Shown: piece by piece, positions 22,641 through 32,740 of the stretch | Position numbering within the stretch: the first letter of the stretch is position 1 | Layout: every line of letters begins with the position of its first letter | Assembly (NCBI GenBank): GCA_016748015.1 | Contig: JAAOMT010000512.1 | Span: 1,985,598-2,049,597, forward strand | DNA: 64,000 nt | Reading direction: 5' to 3' | DNA from: Geosiphon pyriformis | Lineage: Eukaryota; Glomeromycota; Glomeromycetes; Archaeosporales; Geosiphonaceae | The notes under the pieces: model-generated | Databases searched by the model: none | The model's input: the letters and a program-made list of their open reading frames with translations, nothing else | What the model was told of the DNA's origin: nothing | Position numbers and translations under genes: made by a program

Positions 22641-23468
22641 TATCATCTACCAGTAATATTCTACAACTGGAAGCACAATAAATACTAGTCTAACCAGATA
22701 AAATTCTATAAAATCTGGAACCAATTATAATTATTAACACAAACATGTCAAAGTGATTAAAAATAATAATATAAAAAGACACAGTATACATAACAAAAGC
22801 AACAACAAAAAAATAGAAATCCCAGACCATATCTACTCAATGGTTCAACAATTATTTCAAGCTGTAAATTAACAATAATTGAACATAGAAATCATTATTA
22901 ACCACCAAACAATCTGCTATTAGAACACCAAAAGAGGAAAAAAAGCAGAAAATATGCTATATTAGCAATCAATAAACTCAATAAAACATTGGTCAGATAA
23001 AATAATAAAAAAAGTAAAAAATATTTTTGGAAAAAAACCCATAATTGTTCTAATAGAAGAGCTAATAAAAGAAAGTTGAAAATACTGAACAGAACAATTT
23101 CTAATACTATACTGTTACTACCAGTTAAGACAAAAGCTAAATATTTAAGAACTATATACAGACAAATTTAAAAAAATATTTAATCAAGAAATAATACAGC
23201 AAATTAAAGACTTTATTGGAAAGAAAACAAACTTATTACTTTACATTAAAACAATCTATTGGCTATATATCATATTTCAAAATTATCCAAAAATACTACT
23301 ACACTTAGAAATAGAAACAATAATCATTAATTAATAAGAAAGAATAAACAACTCACAAGTAGAAGACATAAAAACCAAAGTCAAACAAATAGTGTCAGAA
23401 AAAAAAGTAATAGAATTAATCCAAAATAAAGATTTTGACAGAGCTCAATATTAAAAAAAAGAAAATAA
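22641..23468 (+). pseudogene. Decayed reading frame between gypsy integrase and 3' LTR, function unknown
   Basis: About 830 bases in continued coding character between the integrase end and the LTR start. Ignoring stops, one frame gives long runs of sensible protein. Visible pieces include KHWSDKIIKKVKNIFGKKP, LRQKLNI, IIQQIKDFIGKKTNLLLYIK and VEDIKTKVKQIVSEKKVIEL. Most stops are TAA or TAG at plausible Gln or Trp positions, with one or two TGA, as in the integrase upstream. I do not recognise a known domain. It could be a C-terminal extension of pol or a separate ORF. Confidence 0.5.
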
Positions 23469-24434
23469 TATTACTTATAAAAAAGAGTACAAAAGAAATA
23501 ATAGAAAAAACAGATAAGAAAAATAGACTAATAAGAGAATAATATTGAGCACATGAGCATATTGCTGGTAAATTATGACATATTGCTTAGCAATGTGAAC
23601 AATGTTAGTAGATTAGAGCATATTGCTTAGCAATATGAGCAATGTTAGTAAATTAAAGCATATTGTTTGAGAAATTACAGCACATTGCTCATAAATATGT
23701 AAGATTTCATAAAACATTAATTATGTATATATAGCAAGAGTATTAGAAGCAGAAAAGACAAAATTCACAGCTAGAATACACAATTAGAATCTCTGGTTAA
23801 GAAACACAGTTAAAAACAGTTCTAAATCTATATTACATATCAATAAATTATTAATTACTACTTGAATTCATGTTATTATTGCTTGATTAACAAATATTAA
23901 ACATTTCTACTCTATCAACATTTCATGTTGATAAAATTTAAGATTTGATTACACTAAAACAATAACTTTTAATCACAGTTATTGACAGAATACTAATTTT
24001 TTCTTCTTTTTATTTTTTTCTTTATTTATTTTTTTTTTTTTTGTTTTGTTGATTTACTAATTAATTAAAAAAAAATTAATGCATAGAATATTGACATCAG
24101 GATATAACGCTAGTAAAAGACCCAGAAATAAGAATAAACATTCAGAATTGAGAATAGTTTATCAGAAAATACTGGCCATTAAGCTGAAAAAAAATTGATG
24201 AAATAAGATATTCTGAAAAGCTATGGACAATAACACATATTAACTTAAAGATTGAGGAAAAAACTAAAAATACTATAACAAAATATTCACATTAAATTTC
24301 TGTCTATTATACAAAAGACTCAACTAAAATTTTTAAACACTAAAATCTTCAGATATTACCAATTATATTACTTCTTAAGCACCAAGTTACAGATTTGTTA
24401 TTTGTTTTTAAATCTCAAATAATCATTTGTAACA
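23469..24434 (+). repeat. Long terminal repeat (3' LTR, 966 bp), plus orientation
   Basis: It begins TATTAC (family start TGTTAC) and ends GTAACA. It matches the reverse complement of the LTRs at 25278-26205 and 27239-28103 along its length. Its left third (23540-23700) is a set of imperfect repeats built on ATTGCTTAGCAAT. A TATATATAGCAAGAG word follows at about 23728, plausible as a TATA-like element. The right end is AAGCACCAAGTTACAGATTTG followed by ...GTAACA. Confidence 0.8.
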
Positions 24435-25277
24435 ATGCTTTAAAGAAAAACTGTAAACTTTGACTGGTTTTATAGGATATATGAAAAGCTTATAATTTTG
24501 TTAGATGAAAACATCTTAAAAAAAGTTTGGTTAGGATAAAGATGTGTGACAGATTTATTCAATTTTTTAGTAGTATTTACAATGATTATGTCAACAAAAT
24601 AATAATTGACTTTGAATTAACAAGTAAATATTAAGTACATAATAGTTTGGATTAAAGGAAAGTGTTTTTGTCTCTTTTTTAGCACATATTTTATGATCCT
24701 TTTTTGTGTAAAGTCAAGAAACAGAAAAATATGTGTATATATAGATTAAATTCTCATTTTGTTATTAAAACTGGTTATGTAGAATTTTGGGCTGGATTGA
24801 CATCTTTTTTTACTGCTGGTGCTTTTGTCAACAACACTATCTGAATTGGTTGCAGTTAAAATACTACCCAATACATTCTTAATATTGCAAGTGAATTTTT
24901 TTGAGTCAATAGTATTTTTATTAATAATAACAAAACAGTAATTATTCTTATTAATTGTAGAGTTAAAAGCCCTTCTTTATCAATCAGCAGTTTACTTATT
25001 TCTATTGCTAAAAAAAAATCTTATTGTTATTTAGGTATCTTTCTATTAACTAAAGATTTATTGAAACCTAGCTTGGCTAAAACACATTCTAATGTTCAGT
25101 TTTTTGCCAATCTTGTTCTGAAAAAAACCATTTTTGATAAGCAGTTTTTGTATTTGGTATTAGTTGTTTTCTATTTTATAGTTAGCTATAAAATACAATT
25201 TAGCTTTGTTCTTATTGATATATGTAATAAGTAGAATGTCTTAATTTGCAAAGATTTAAAGTTAAAATTCAGTCTGC

Positions 25278-26205
25278 TGTTACAAGTAATTATTTGAGAT
25301 CTTGAATCAAATAACAAATCTGTAACTTAGTGCTCAATAGCTGAATTGTCTTGGTAATATCTAAAGGTTTTGGGTATTTGAAAGTTTTAGTAATCTGAAG
25401 GTTTTGGTTAAGTCCTTTGTATAATGGACAGAGATTCAATAATTGTTTTTAGTAGCCTTCCAGAATTGCAATTCTATCAAATTTTTTTCTTAGCATAGTG
25501 GCTGGTAATCTTCCTGGTAAGCTATTCTTAAATCTATAAGTGTTCTATCCTTGTTTTATGAGTCTTTTACCAGTTCCTATAATGTCTGTAATTTAGCATT
25601 TAATCCTTAATCAATTAGTAAACAACAATAAAAGAAAAGAAAATAAAATAAAAGAAATAAGCCAAGGCAATAAATGTTAGTATCTTGTTAATAACCATGA
25701 TCAAGAGCTATTGTTCTAGTGTAATTAAGTATTTGATACTATCAACATAAAGTGTTGATAGTGGAGAAAGCAATTTAGATGGTAAATAATTATTTATTGA
25801 TATTGATAATTCTAATAGAGATATGGTAATAGAGAGATATTGACAATTATTCTTCTTGGAAATTCTAATAATTATGATCTGTAAGTCTAATTGACTTTGG
25901 GAGTTTACTTGACTAATTTTCTAGCTTTTGATACTACTGTTATATATATATAATTTATGTTATACAAGATTTTGTATATTTGTAACCAATATGCCATAAT
26001 TTCTTAAGCAATGCTCACATTATTGAGCAATATGCCTTTAATTTTTAACAATGTGCTCATTGTTAAGCAATGTACTGTAATTCTCTAACAATGCTTTACA
26101 TTGTTAAGCAATATGCTCACATGCTAAATATTATTTTTTTATTAGTCTATTTTTCCTATTCATTTTTCTTACTATTTTTTTTGTATTCTTTTTCTATGAG
26201 TAATA
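25278..26205 (-). repeat. 3' LTR of the minus-strand element (928 bp)
   Basis: TGTTAC at the left end; the right end reads GAGTAATA, where GTAACA is expected, so C has become T. It is longer than its partner because the palindromic repeat block (about 25985-26115) carries extra units around GTTAAGCAAT and CAATATGC. It aligns with 27239-28103 throughout. Confidence 0.85.
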
Positions 26206-27238
26206 TTATTCCCTCCTTTAATATTGAACTTCTGCAAAATCTTTTAAATTTCTTTTTTGTATTAATGTTGTTGCTGTAATTTTTATTGCTATTTTTAAAT
26301 TTAATTTTATACATGACTGAGATTTTTAACTATAGTGGTCTGTTCAGAATATTCAAGTTCAAATCTTGCATTTGTATTATGTACATGTTTAGACATAATG
26401 CTCTTATTATCATTACTAAATTGAGTTTCTGCTTTATTGTAAGATCTAAAAGTGTGATATATCATTTGGTATTTGAAGTAGAGTTTGAATTGTTGTTGGT
26501 AAAGTTTAAATCATTATTGTCATTAGCAAAGTTTGAATTGTTGTCATTATTAATAAAGTTTGAATTGGGATTAAGTTTTGATTCCAATTCTGATTTGTTT
26601 TTGCTAATTGGCTCTTTTTCAAGTATATGACACATAAGAGTAAATTGTGACTACATTCTAATATTCTGACTCAGAGCTGTTAGGTGAGTTTTGCTAATTT
26701 ATTGGTACTGTGAAAATTAGGTTTTATTGGACTATTGGAGATAAGTTTCCTTGTATAATAGTGGTGTTTGGAATTTATTGGACTTCAAATGTTCAGGTTT
26801 TTAAATAATTTCTGAAGTTTGAATTGCTAGAGGTTTAACAAGTTTTATCAATGATAAATTTTTTTGTATGATAACAGAATTGGAATTATTAGGTTTTGAA
26901 TGTTTAGGTTTTTAAATGATTGGTTCTTGAATAATTGAAGTTTTAATTTAACAAGTTTTTAATAAATTTATCAAAAGTAAGTTTCGAATATTTGGGATTT
27001 TAATGATCAGGTTTTGAATAATCAGAGTTTTAATTTAACAAGTTTTAATGAGTTTATTAATAGTAATGTTCAAATATTTAGGATTTCAATTTAACAAATT
27101 TTTTAAAGGTAATGATAAAATAAGAATTTCACAAATCCTAAGTGATTTTTTTTTGTTTTCTTTTGGTTTGCCACTTTCCTGCATGATTGTTATTGGTACT
27201 GGTTTTTTGTTGAATTATATTTTACAAAAAGCACCAAA
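26206..27238 (-). pseudogene. Internal region of the LTR element: Asn-rich gag-like frame, broken
   Basis: On the minus strand, just after the primer site, a frame opens with an ATG at about 27185 (MQESGKPKENKKKSLRICEI) and runs with stops. It has repeated short motifs (NLLKTC, IKTSIIQEPII-like) and then an Asn/Asp/Ser-rich stretch around 26590-26460. Position and composition fit a gag-like N-terminal product. No zinc knuckle or enzymatic domain is visible before the 3' LTR. Confidence 0.4.
27225..27236 (-). other. Candidate primer-binding site
   Basis: Reading the minus strand, the 5' LTR ends at 27239. Two bases later the sequence is TGGTGCTTTTTG. Primer sites of LTR elements start with TGG, complementary to the CCA end of a tRNA, and lie within a few bases of the LTR. 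The matching tRNA was not identified. Confidence 0.45.
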
Positions 27239-28103
27239 TATTATAGATGATTATTTGGGGTCTTGAATTAAATAACAAACCTGTAACTTGGTACTTAATA
27301 GTTAAATTGTCTTGGTAATATCTGAAGATTTTGGTTATCTGAAGATTTTAATAATCTGAAGATTTTGGTTGAGTCTTTTGTATAATGAACAGAAATTCAA
27401 TAGTTGTTTTTAATAGTTTTCTGGAATCGCAATTTCATCAAATTTTTTTCTTAGCATAGTGGCTTATAATTCTCTTGGTAAGCTATTCTCAAATCTGTAA
27501 GTGTTCTACTCTTGTTTTATGGGTTTTTTACCAGTCCCTATGATGTCTGTAATTTAGCACTTAATCTTTAATCAATTAGTAAACAACAACAAAAGAAAAT
27601 AAAATAAAATAAAAGAAATAAGCCAAGATAATAAATGTTAGTATCTTATCAATAGTTGTAATTAAAAACTATTGTTCCAGCATGATCAAGTATTTGATAC
27701 TATCAACATAAAGTGTTAATAGTGGAAAAAACAATTTAGATGGTGAATAATTATTTATTGATATTGATAATTCTAATAAAAATTTAATAATAAAAAGGTA
27801 TTAGTAATTATTCTTCTTGGGAATTCTAATAATTATGACCTGTGAGTTTAATTGACTTTAAGAGTCTAATTATTTCTAGTAGTCTACTTGACTAATTTTC
27901 TAGCTTCTAATACTACTACTATATATATATAATTTATGTTATATAAGATTCTGCATATTCATAAACAATGTGCCATAATTTTTCAAACAATGCTCACATT
28001 ACTGAACAATATGTTCATATGCTAAATATTATTTTCTTATTGGTCTATTTTCTCTATCTGTTTTTTTTACTATTTTTTTTGTATTTTTTTTCTATAAGTA
28101 ACA
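27239..28103 (-). repeat. 5' LTR of the minus-strand element (865 bp)
   Basis: Begins TATTATAG (family TGTTAC, with G-to-A and C-to-T changes) and ends GTAACA at 28103. It is a direct repeat of 25278-26205. The shared words include AATTAGTAAACAACAA, GATACTATCAACATAAAGTGTT and ATATATATATAATTTATGTTATA. The palindromic repeat block is shorter here (about 27960-28025). Confidence 0.85.
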
Positions 28104-28950
28104 CTGCCTCTTGATTTTCCAAGTAATGTGCTTTATCATTTTTTTTTGTATAGTCTAAAAACTTTTAAGCAGATTTAGGCTAAGAGCAAATTGGTCTTTT
28201 TTGTGAATTTTGTAAACTCTATTGGAATTTTGGGTCATTTGTTTTCTTATAGATTTTATAACTTGCAAATTTTGTGTTGGAATTTGATTTATCTTTTGTG
28301 CTTTTTGGCTTGTATTAGGGTTAGTTTTTCTAATAACTTTTTGGCAAATGTGATTTGTATTTTTTTGAGTACAATCTATGTCTGAGTGGTTCTATAAACA
28401 ATTTTTTTCATTTTGGAAGTGGAACTTTTATGTTAACTGTTCTTAGCAGATCTAATTTTTTTAAGTTTTTTTCTTTGCTTCAACAATATGGCATTGCTTT
28501 TGTAGACCAACTTTGTTGTCAAAATGGTAATATTTTTAATTGAAAAACTTTCAAATAGTAGAAGAGATTAGACTTTTGTGACCTTATTCCTAAATAATTT
28601 AAGCTTTTTGTTAACTTTTTTAGTGATGTGGTCTTTTTTTCTATCTGCTTCTCTTTTTTAGGTAATGTTAGACTTTTTAATATTCTTAAGTCAAGTGAAT
28701 TTGAGTTGGTTTGTGATCATTTGTTTATTGTTAATGTTAGTAGTCTGTCTGTTTATATAAATAAGTCTCTAAAAGACTTGAAGACAATTAACATAAGAGC
28801 TAAAGCTGTGGTTTTTTTTGAAGATGTAAATTTGGGTTTGGGTGTTAAGATTTCTGGTTTAATGTTCTCTATATTAGCAAAGTTGCATATTATTACATTG
28901 GTTTTTAAGTGTGTCTTTTCTTATAACTTAGTTTAATTATTTATAGACAG

Positions 28951-29958
28951 TGTTATGGGTAAACTTGGTGGGATATGGTGGTAATGTTTAATGTTCTAAT
29001 TTAGTGTTTTAAGATTGTATGTTTTTTACAGAATTGATGTTTATCAGTTTTTAAAGGTCTTTTCTGAATGTAAATTTATCCATTGAGTTCTTTGGTTATA
29101 AGGCACAAAGATTTGGTTTTTGCTAATTGTAACTTCTTTAAAAATGTGAGCTATCTTTTTTAAGCTAATAAGCACAGTCATTAGGGTTTGGCATTGTCTT
29201 TTTGCCCTTCTGGTAAGCTAACAAGATAATATTAATATTCAAAACTTAGAGAAAGCCTCCCTTTTTTACCAGGCTATTATAAAGTTTATTCCTAAACAGT
29301 CAATTTTCTTATGTTGCCACTCCACAAAAGAAAAATAAAAAATAAAAAAAAATAAAAAAATAAAAAAAATAAAAAAATAAAAAAAATAAAATAAGAAATA
29401 AGTGTTCTGTCAATAGCCGTAATTAAAAGCTATTGTGCCAGCAAGTTAAATAGTAGATAATAACATAAATTTGAACAATTGAAGAGATATTTTATTGATA
29501 TAATTCTATTTTGGTTGATAGCAACTATCCTTGAAAGAAGGAGTATTTAATAATTATGACCTGTAAATCTAATTGACTTTGAGAGTATAATTGACTCCTG
29601 AAAGTCTAATTTTCTCTCTGGATGTCTTTAAATGTCTTTTTAACTTCTATAGCTACTTATTTTATACATTTTTTTTGTTTTACAAGATTGCTTTTGATTG
29701 TTCTGTTATTGCTAACTATTGCTTTGCTATTTCTGTAATTGCTTTGTTTTTCTATATTATCACTAGTTATTCTATGTTATAACATATTATCTAGTGTTAT
29801 TATATGTTATTTTGTGTTATCCTATGTTATAATGTGTTATCCTGTATTATTCTAAGTTATAATGTGTTATTCAATGTTATTGCGCACTATTCTGTATTAT
29901 GTCACATTTTGGTCATGTTTTTTTATAACTTTAGATTGGTTTTTTTATTTGGGTAATA
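28951..29958 (-). repeat. Solo LTR (1008 bp) of a related family, with target duplication
   Basis: LINE copy C breaks inside the RNase H motif after ATAGACAG and resumes at ACAGTTAAG. ACAG is present at 28947-28950 and at 29959-29962. The insert starts TGTTAT and ends GTAATA, the family termini with a transition each. Its middle shares TTTTACCAG, GGTAAGCTA, AATAAGAAATAAG, AATTAAAAGCTATTGTGCCAGCA and AATAATTATGACCTGTAAATCT-type words with the other LTRs. It carries an AAAAAT-rich simple repeat (29330-29397) and its own repeat block at about 29760-29890. Nothing internal is left, so it is a solo LTR. Confidence 0.8.
29760..29890. repeat. Tandem repeat block inside the solo LTR
   Basis: TGTTAT-centred units recur about ten times, for example CTATGTTATAA, GTGTTATCCTATGTTATAATG and GTGTTATCCTGTATTATTC. 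This block sits where the other LTRs of the group carry their ATTGCTTAGCAAT units. Confidence 0.7.
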
Positions 29959-31072
29959 ACAGTTAAGTGGCTTTGGATGTGTACAAATCAAAATTGAGTT
30001 TAATGTATTTGGATTTTTAGAATCAGTATTGGATTAAATATTGACATATTATAAACATTATTTATGGCAAAAATTTAAATGTTAGCCGGCATAAAATAAG
30101 GAATTACTTGGATGTTTTGAATAACAAATGTGCTAATATACTTGTTGATATTACATCTCTCTTTAATTAGTGTTTTTTTCCCCTTTTCTTGACTAAAAAA
30201 ATCTTATGTTAAGACTAGAAATAGTATTGTTTTTAGTAATTTTAAATATTTTATTTTTTGAGATTTTTTGGTCTGTTTATTATGTACATTAGGAAGTCAG
30301 TTTTAATTCTAAGATTCTGGCTAATTGTTTGCTTTTAGACATTAATTGGCTTAGTTTGTCTTTGATGTAACATTACAATTTATACATAACTGTTAGTTTC
30401 ACTAGTAGGCTTATTGCTAGTGTTTGCATTTATTTTATAAAAGCTTTGTATCATCAGTTATCTATTACTATTTGAAAGCACCTGTATAACAAGTGCTATT
30501 CCAGTATAATATGTTTGTATTGTGATAATATTAAGATCTCAAACCATGTTTTTTCTTATGGAATTGACAATTTTGTTTACTATTATTTGTTGAATGTCTA
30601 TATAGATGCTTGAAGAATACTTTCTGGTCTTTTTTGTTCCTTTTTATATGTATCTTAGCTAATGTTTTTCTATATCTTTAATGCTATAATGTATATAACT
30701 TTTTGCAAGAACTTTGTTTTTAATGATTAGTATTAAGAGACTGTTTCTGTTTTCAATAATTTTAAAATTGTGGGTCTAATAATTATAAGCTTTGTACATA
30801 ATTTTTGTCTTGCTTTTAAGAAAAAGGTTTGATTAGTTTGTACTAAATATTATGCTTTTATAGAGAAAAATGGACTGATTTCACATAATAATTCAGCTTT
30901 TGTTTCTATTTTTGGATTGTTTATGGTACTTTCTGCTAGTGTAATTAGATTGCTTAGTATTATTGAGACATTTAGTGTTAGTTTTGGCTTGCATAAGTCT
31001 TGTTTTTTTTTTTAGTATTGAAAACTTAATTTTAGTTTATATAGATGTATAGTATTGTCTTAATCAGTCCAA

Positions 31073-31084
31073 ATGGCTAGTCAC
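31073..31084 (+). other. LINE 3'-UTR hairpin, copy C
   Basis: ATGGCTAGTCAC lies about 15 bases after the end of ORF2 homology. It is followed, as in other copies, by CATATAGAAAAAACAT and GTTTAGATCATTT, and the element ends in an A-rich tail near 31175. Confidence 0.5.
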
Positions 31085-31175
31085 ATATAGAAAAAACATA
31101 ATTTATACTTAGTTTAGATCATTTATATAATATATTATACTAAATAGTATATAGATTTCATTTGTTAAAATAAAA

Positions 31176-32740
31176 AAAATATATTTAAAATAAAAACTTT
31201 TGCATATTAAAAATTATTTTTATTTATATTAATATTATTAAAATTAAATTGTTTTATTAATTTTTTTATTTTTTAATATTAAATTTATAAAAACATCAAA
31301 AAATTTTATTTTTACTTAAAATAAAATTTGTTTTTTTGATTAATAACTTTTTATTTTTTTTAATATTAAAACTAATGTTTTTAATTTGTATTACTTAGTC
31401 TAATTCATGATATTAGATTGTAATTAAGTTATATATTAAACTTAATAAGAAAAAATATATAAAAAAAATAATGTTTTATAAAAAACAATAAAAAAATAAA
31501 TATATAAATATATTTGTAATAATCAAATATTTATAAACTATTTTAATAAAATAAGAATATTAAATGCTTTAATTTAAAAAATAAATAAATATTTATTAAC
31601 TTAAATTTAAATAGTTAATTATAAGTAAAAAATACATAATTTATATTTATAATAATTTTTATATAATTAATATAATTTGTAAAAAACCATATTTTATTAA
31701 ATTATAATAAAAAATTATTATAAATGTTTTAATTAAAACATTTAATATTTCATAATTTTAATATATTAAAATAAAAAAAAACATTTATACAAAATATTTA
31801 AAAAACTTTAAAGCTATTAAGACTAAAATAAATAATAAATTGGATTTAAAAAATAAATGCATTGTTGTAAAGTAATTTTAATTGGCTTAAATAATTATTT
31901 ATGTACTATATTAAATATAAATAAATAAATGGCAATTAAATTACATTTAATAAAAGATAAAAAAAAATATTAGTTATATTATTATTTTATAATTAAATTA
32001 ACTATTTTATCAACAGAAATTAACGAGCTTGCTTTATTTATATAAATTAAAATCTCAAAAAAGTTGTTCAAGTTTTGAAAACTTAAGTGTTGAATAAATT
32101 GTAATATTTCTTCTTTTTTTATGTCTGCAAAACTTTTAAAATTTCAAAATTAAGCTTTTTTTTATGGCCAATGGCTTTCTTTTAAAGATTAAATCTCCTT
32201 TCATTTTTTCCTTTTTATGGAAATCAACATTCCAATGTGATTTCCAGCAGTTTCTAAACAGAATGTTTTAATACAATCTTCATATTCTGTGTTTTCATAT
32301 CCTTGGTGTGTTCTATTAAGAACTAGAAAATTTGTAGCAACAATTGGATGACCGAAATAGAAACATCAACTTCTTTACATGAGTGTCGAACATTGTTAGT
32401 TCTGTCACTTGATCATTTGTCTAAAGATAAAGAGACCTTAGTAGAGTGAGAGACCTTTTGCTTCGATAAGTATGTTTTCTTTTTTGTTATTTAAAGCATG
32501 TGCTGCTCAATCAAGAGAATTGTAGAAAAGACTAATAAGAAAAGTTAGAAATGTGTATCTGTATAAAAAATCAAGAAATTTTTTTGTGCACAGATTCTAT
32601 ACAATTGTCTATATTGTGAACACTGAACTTTTTATTGGATAACCGTGAGAAATGATTGGTCAGATAAAATCCAGATTGTGATGACATTTAAATAGACATC
32701 CCTAATGACATGAAATTTTTTCAAATCAGTATTTGCAAAA
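31176..32740. other. AT-rich spacer upstream of GNL3
   Basis: 31176-32000 is nearly pure A/T with no recognisable element. 32000-32740 is less biased and includes the promoter region of the gene starting at 32741. No coding region with convincing splice structure was found. Confidence 0.35.

Larger units (their letters stand above)
22266..24434 (+). mobile_element. Ty3/gypsy LTR retrotransposon, 5'-truncated, with 3' LTR
   Basis: LINE homology stops near 22265 and resumes exactly at 24435. Between them are the end of a gypsy integrase, a further decayed frame, and one LTR. There is no 5' LTR, gag, protease or reverse transcriptase. About 640 bases of the host LINE are also absent here. The fragment therefore reflects a deletion spanning the element's left end and neighbouring LINE sequence, not a simple full insertion. 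Confidence 0.8.
25278..28103 (-). mobile_element. LTR retroelement with two LTRs, no pol visible, minus strand
   Basis: The element is inserted in RT/RNase H-linker sequence of LINE copy C. It begins TGTTAC (25278) and ends GTAACA (28103). It is flanked by CTGC at 25274-25277 and at 28104-28107, and the LINE reading frame continues across the junction. Two LTRs of about 0.9 kb enclose only ~1.03 kb of internal DNA. There is no trace of protease, reverse transcriptase or integrase, so it is either a non-autonomous element or an internally deleted one. The orientation is fixed by the plus-oriented LTR at 23469 and the primer-site position. Confidence 0.85.
19100..31175 (+). mobile_element. LINE-type retrotransposon (copy C), heavily mutated and split by three LTR insertions
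   Basis: The parts in order are 19100-22265, 24435-25277, 28104-28950 and 29959-31175. ORF1 homology to copy B is clear at 19640-19900. The zinc knuckle at about 20390 has His changed to Tyr. Endonuclease homology runs about 21015-21950, RT motif A lies near 24490, motif C near 24830, and RNase H near 28700-28960, continuing at 29963-30170. The C-terminus at about 30700-31060 aligns well with copy D. The 3' UTR follows at 31060-31170. Stops occur every few codons, mostly from CAA, CAG or TGG changed to TAA or TAG. LINE sequence matching about 11690-12328 of copy B is missing between the first two parts. Confidence 0.85.

Noticed and set aside
26286-26630. 114-aa frame on the plus strand
   Set aside because: It is antisense to the Asn-rich gag-like frame of the minus-strand LTR element.
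25278-28103. Interpretation of the 0.9-kb direct repeat as a segmental duplication
   Set aside because: TG...CA ends, a flanking CTGC duplication and continuity of the LINE across the insert show a retroelement with two LTRs.
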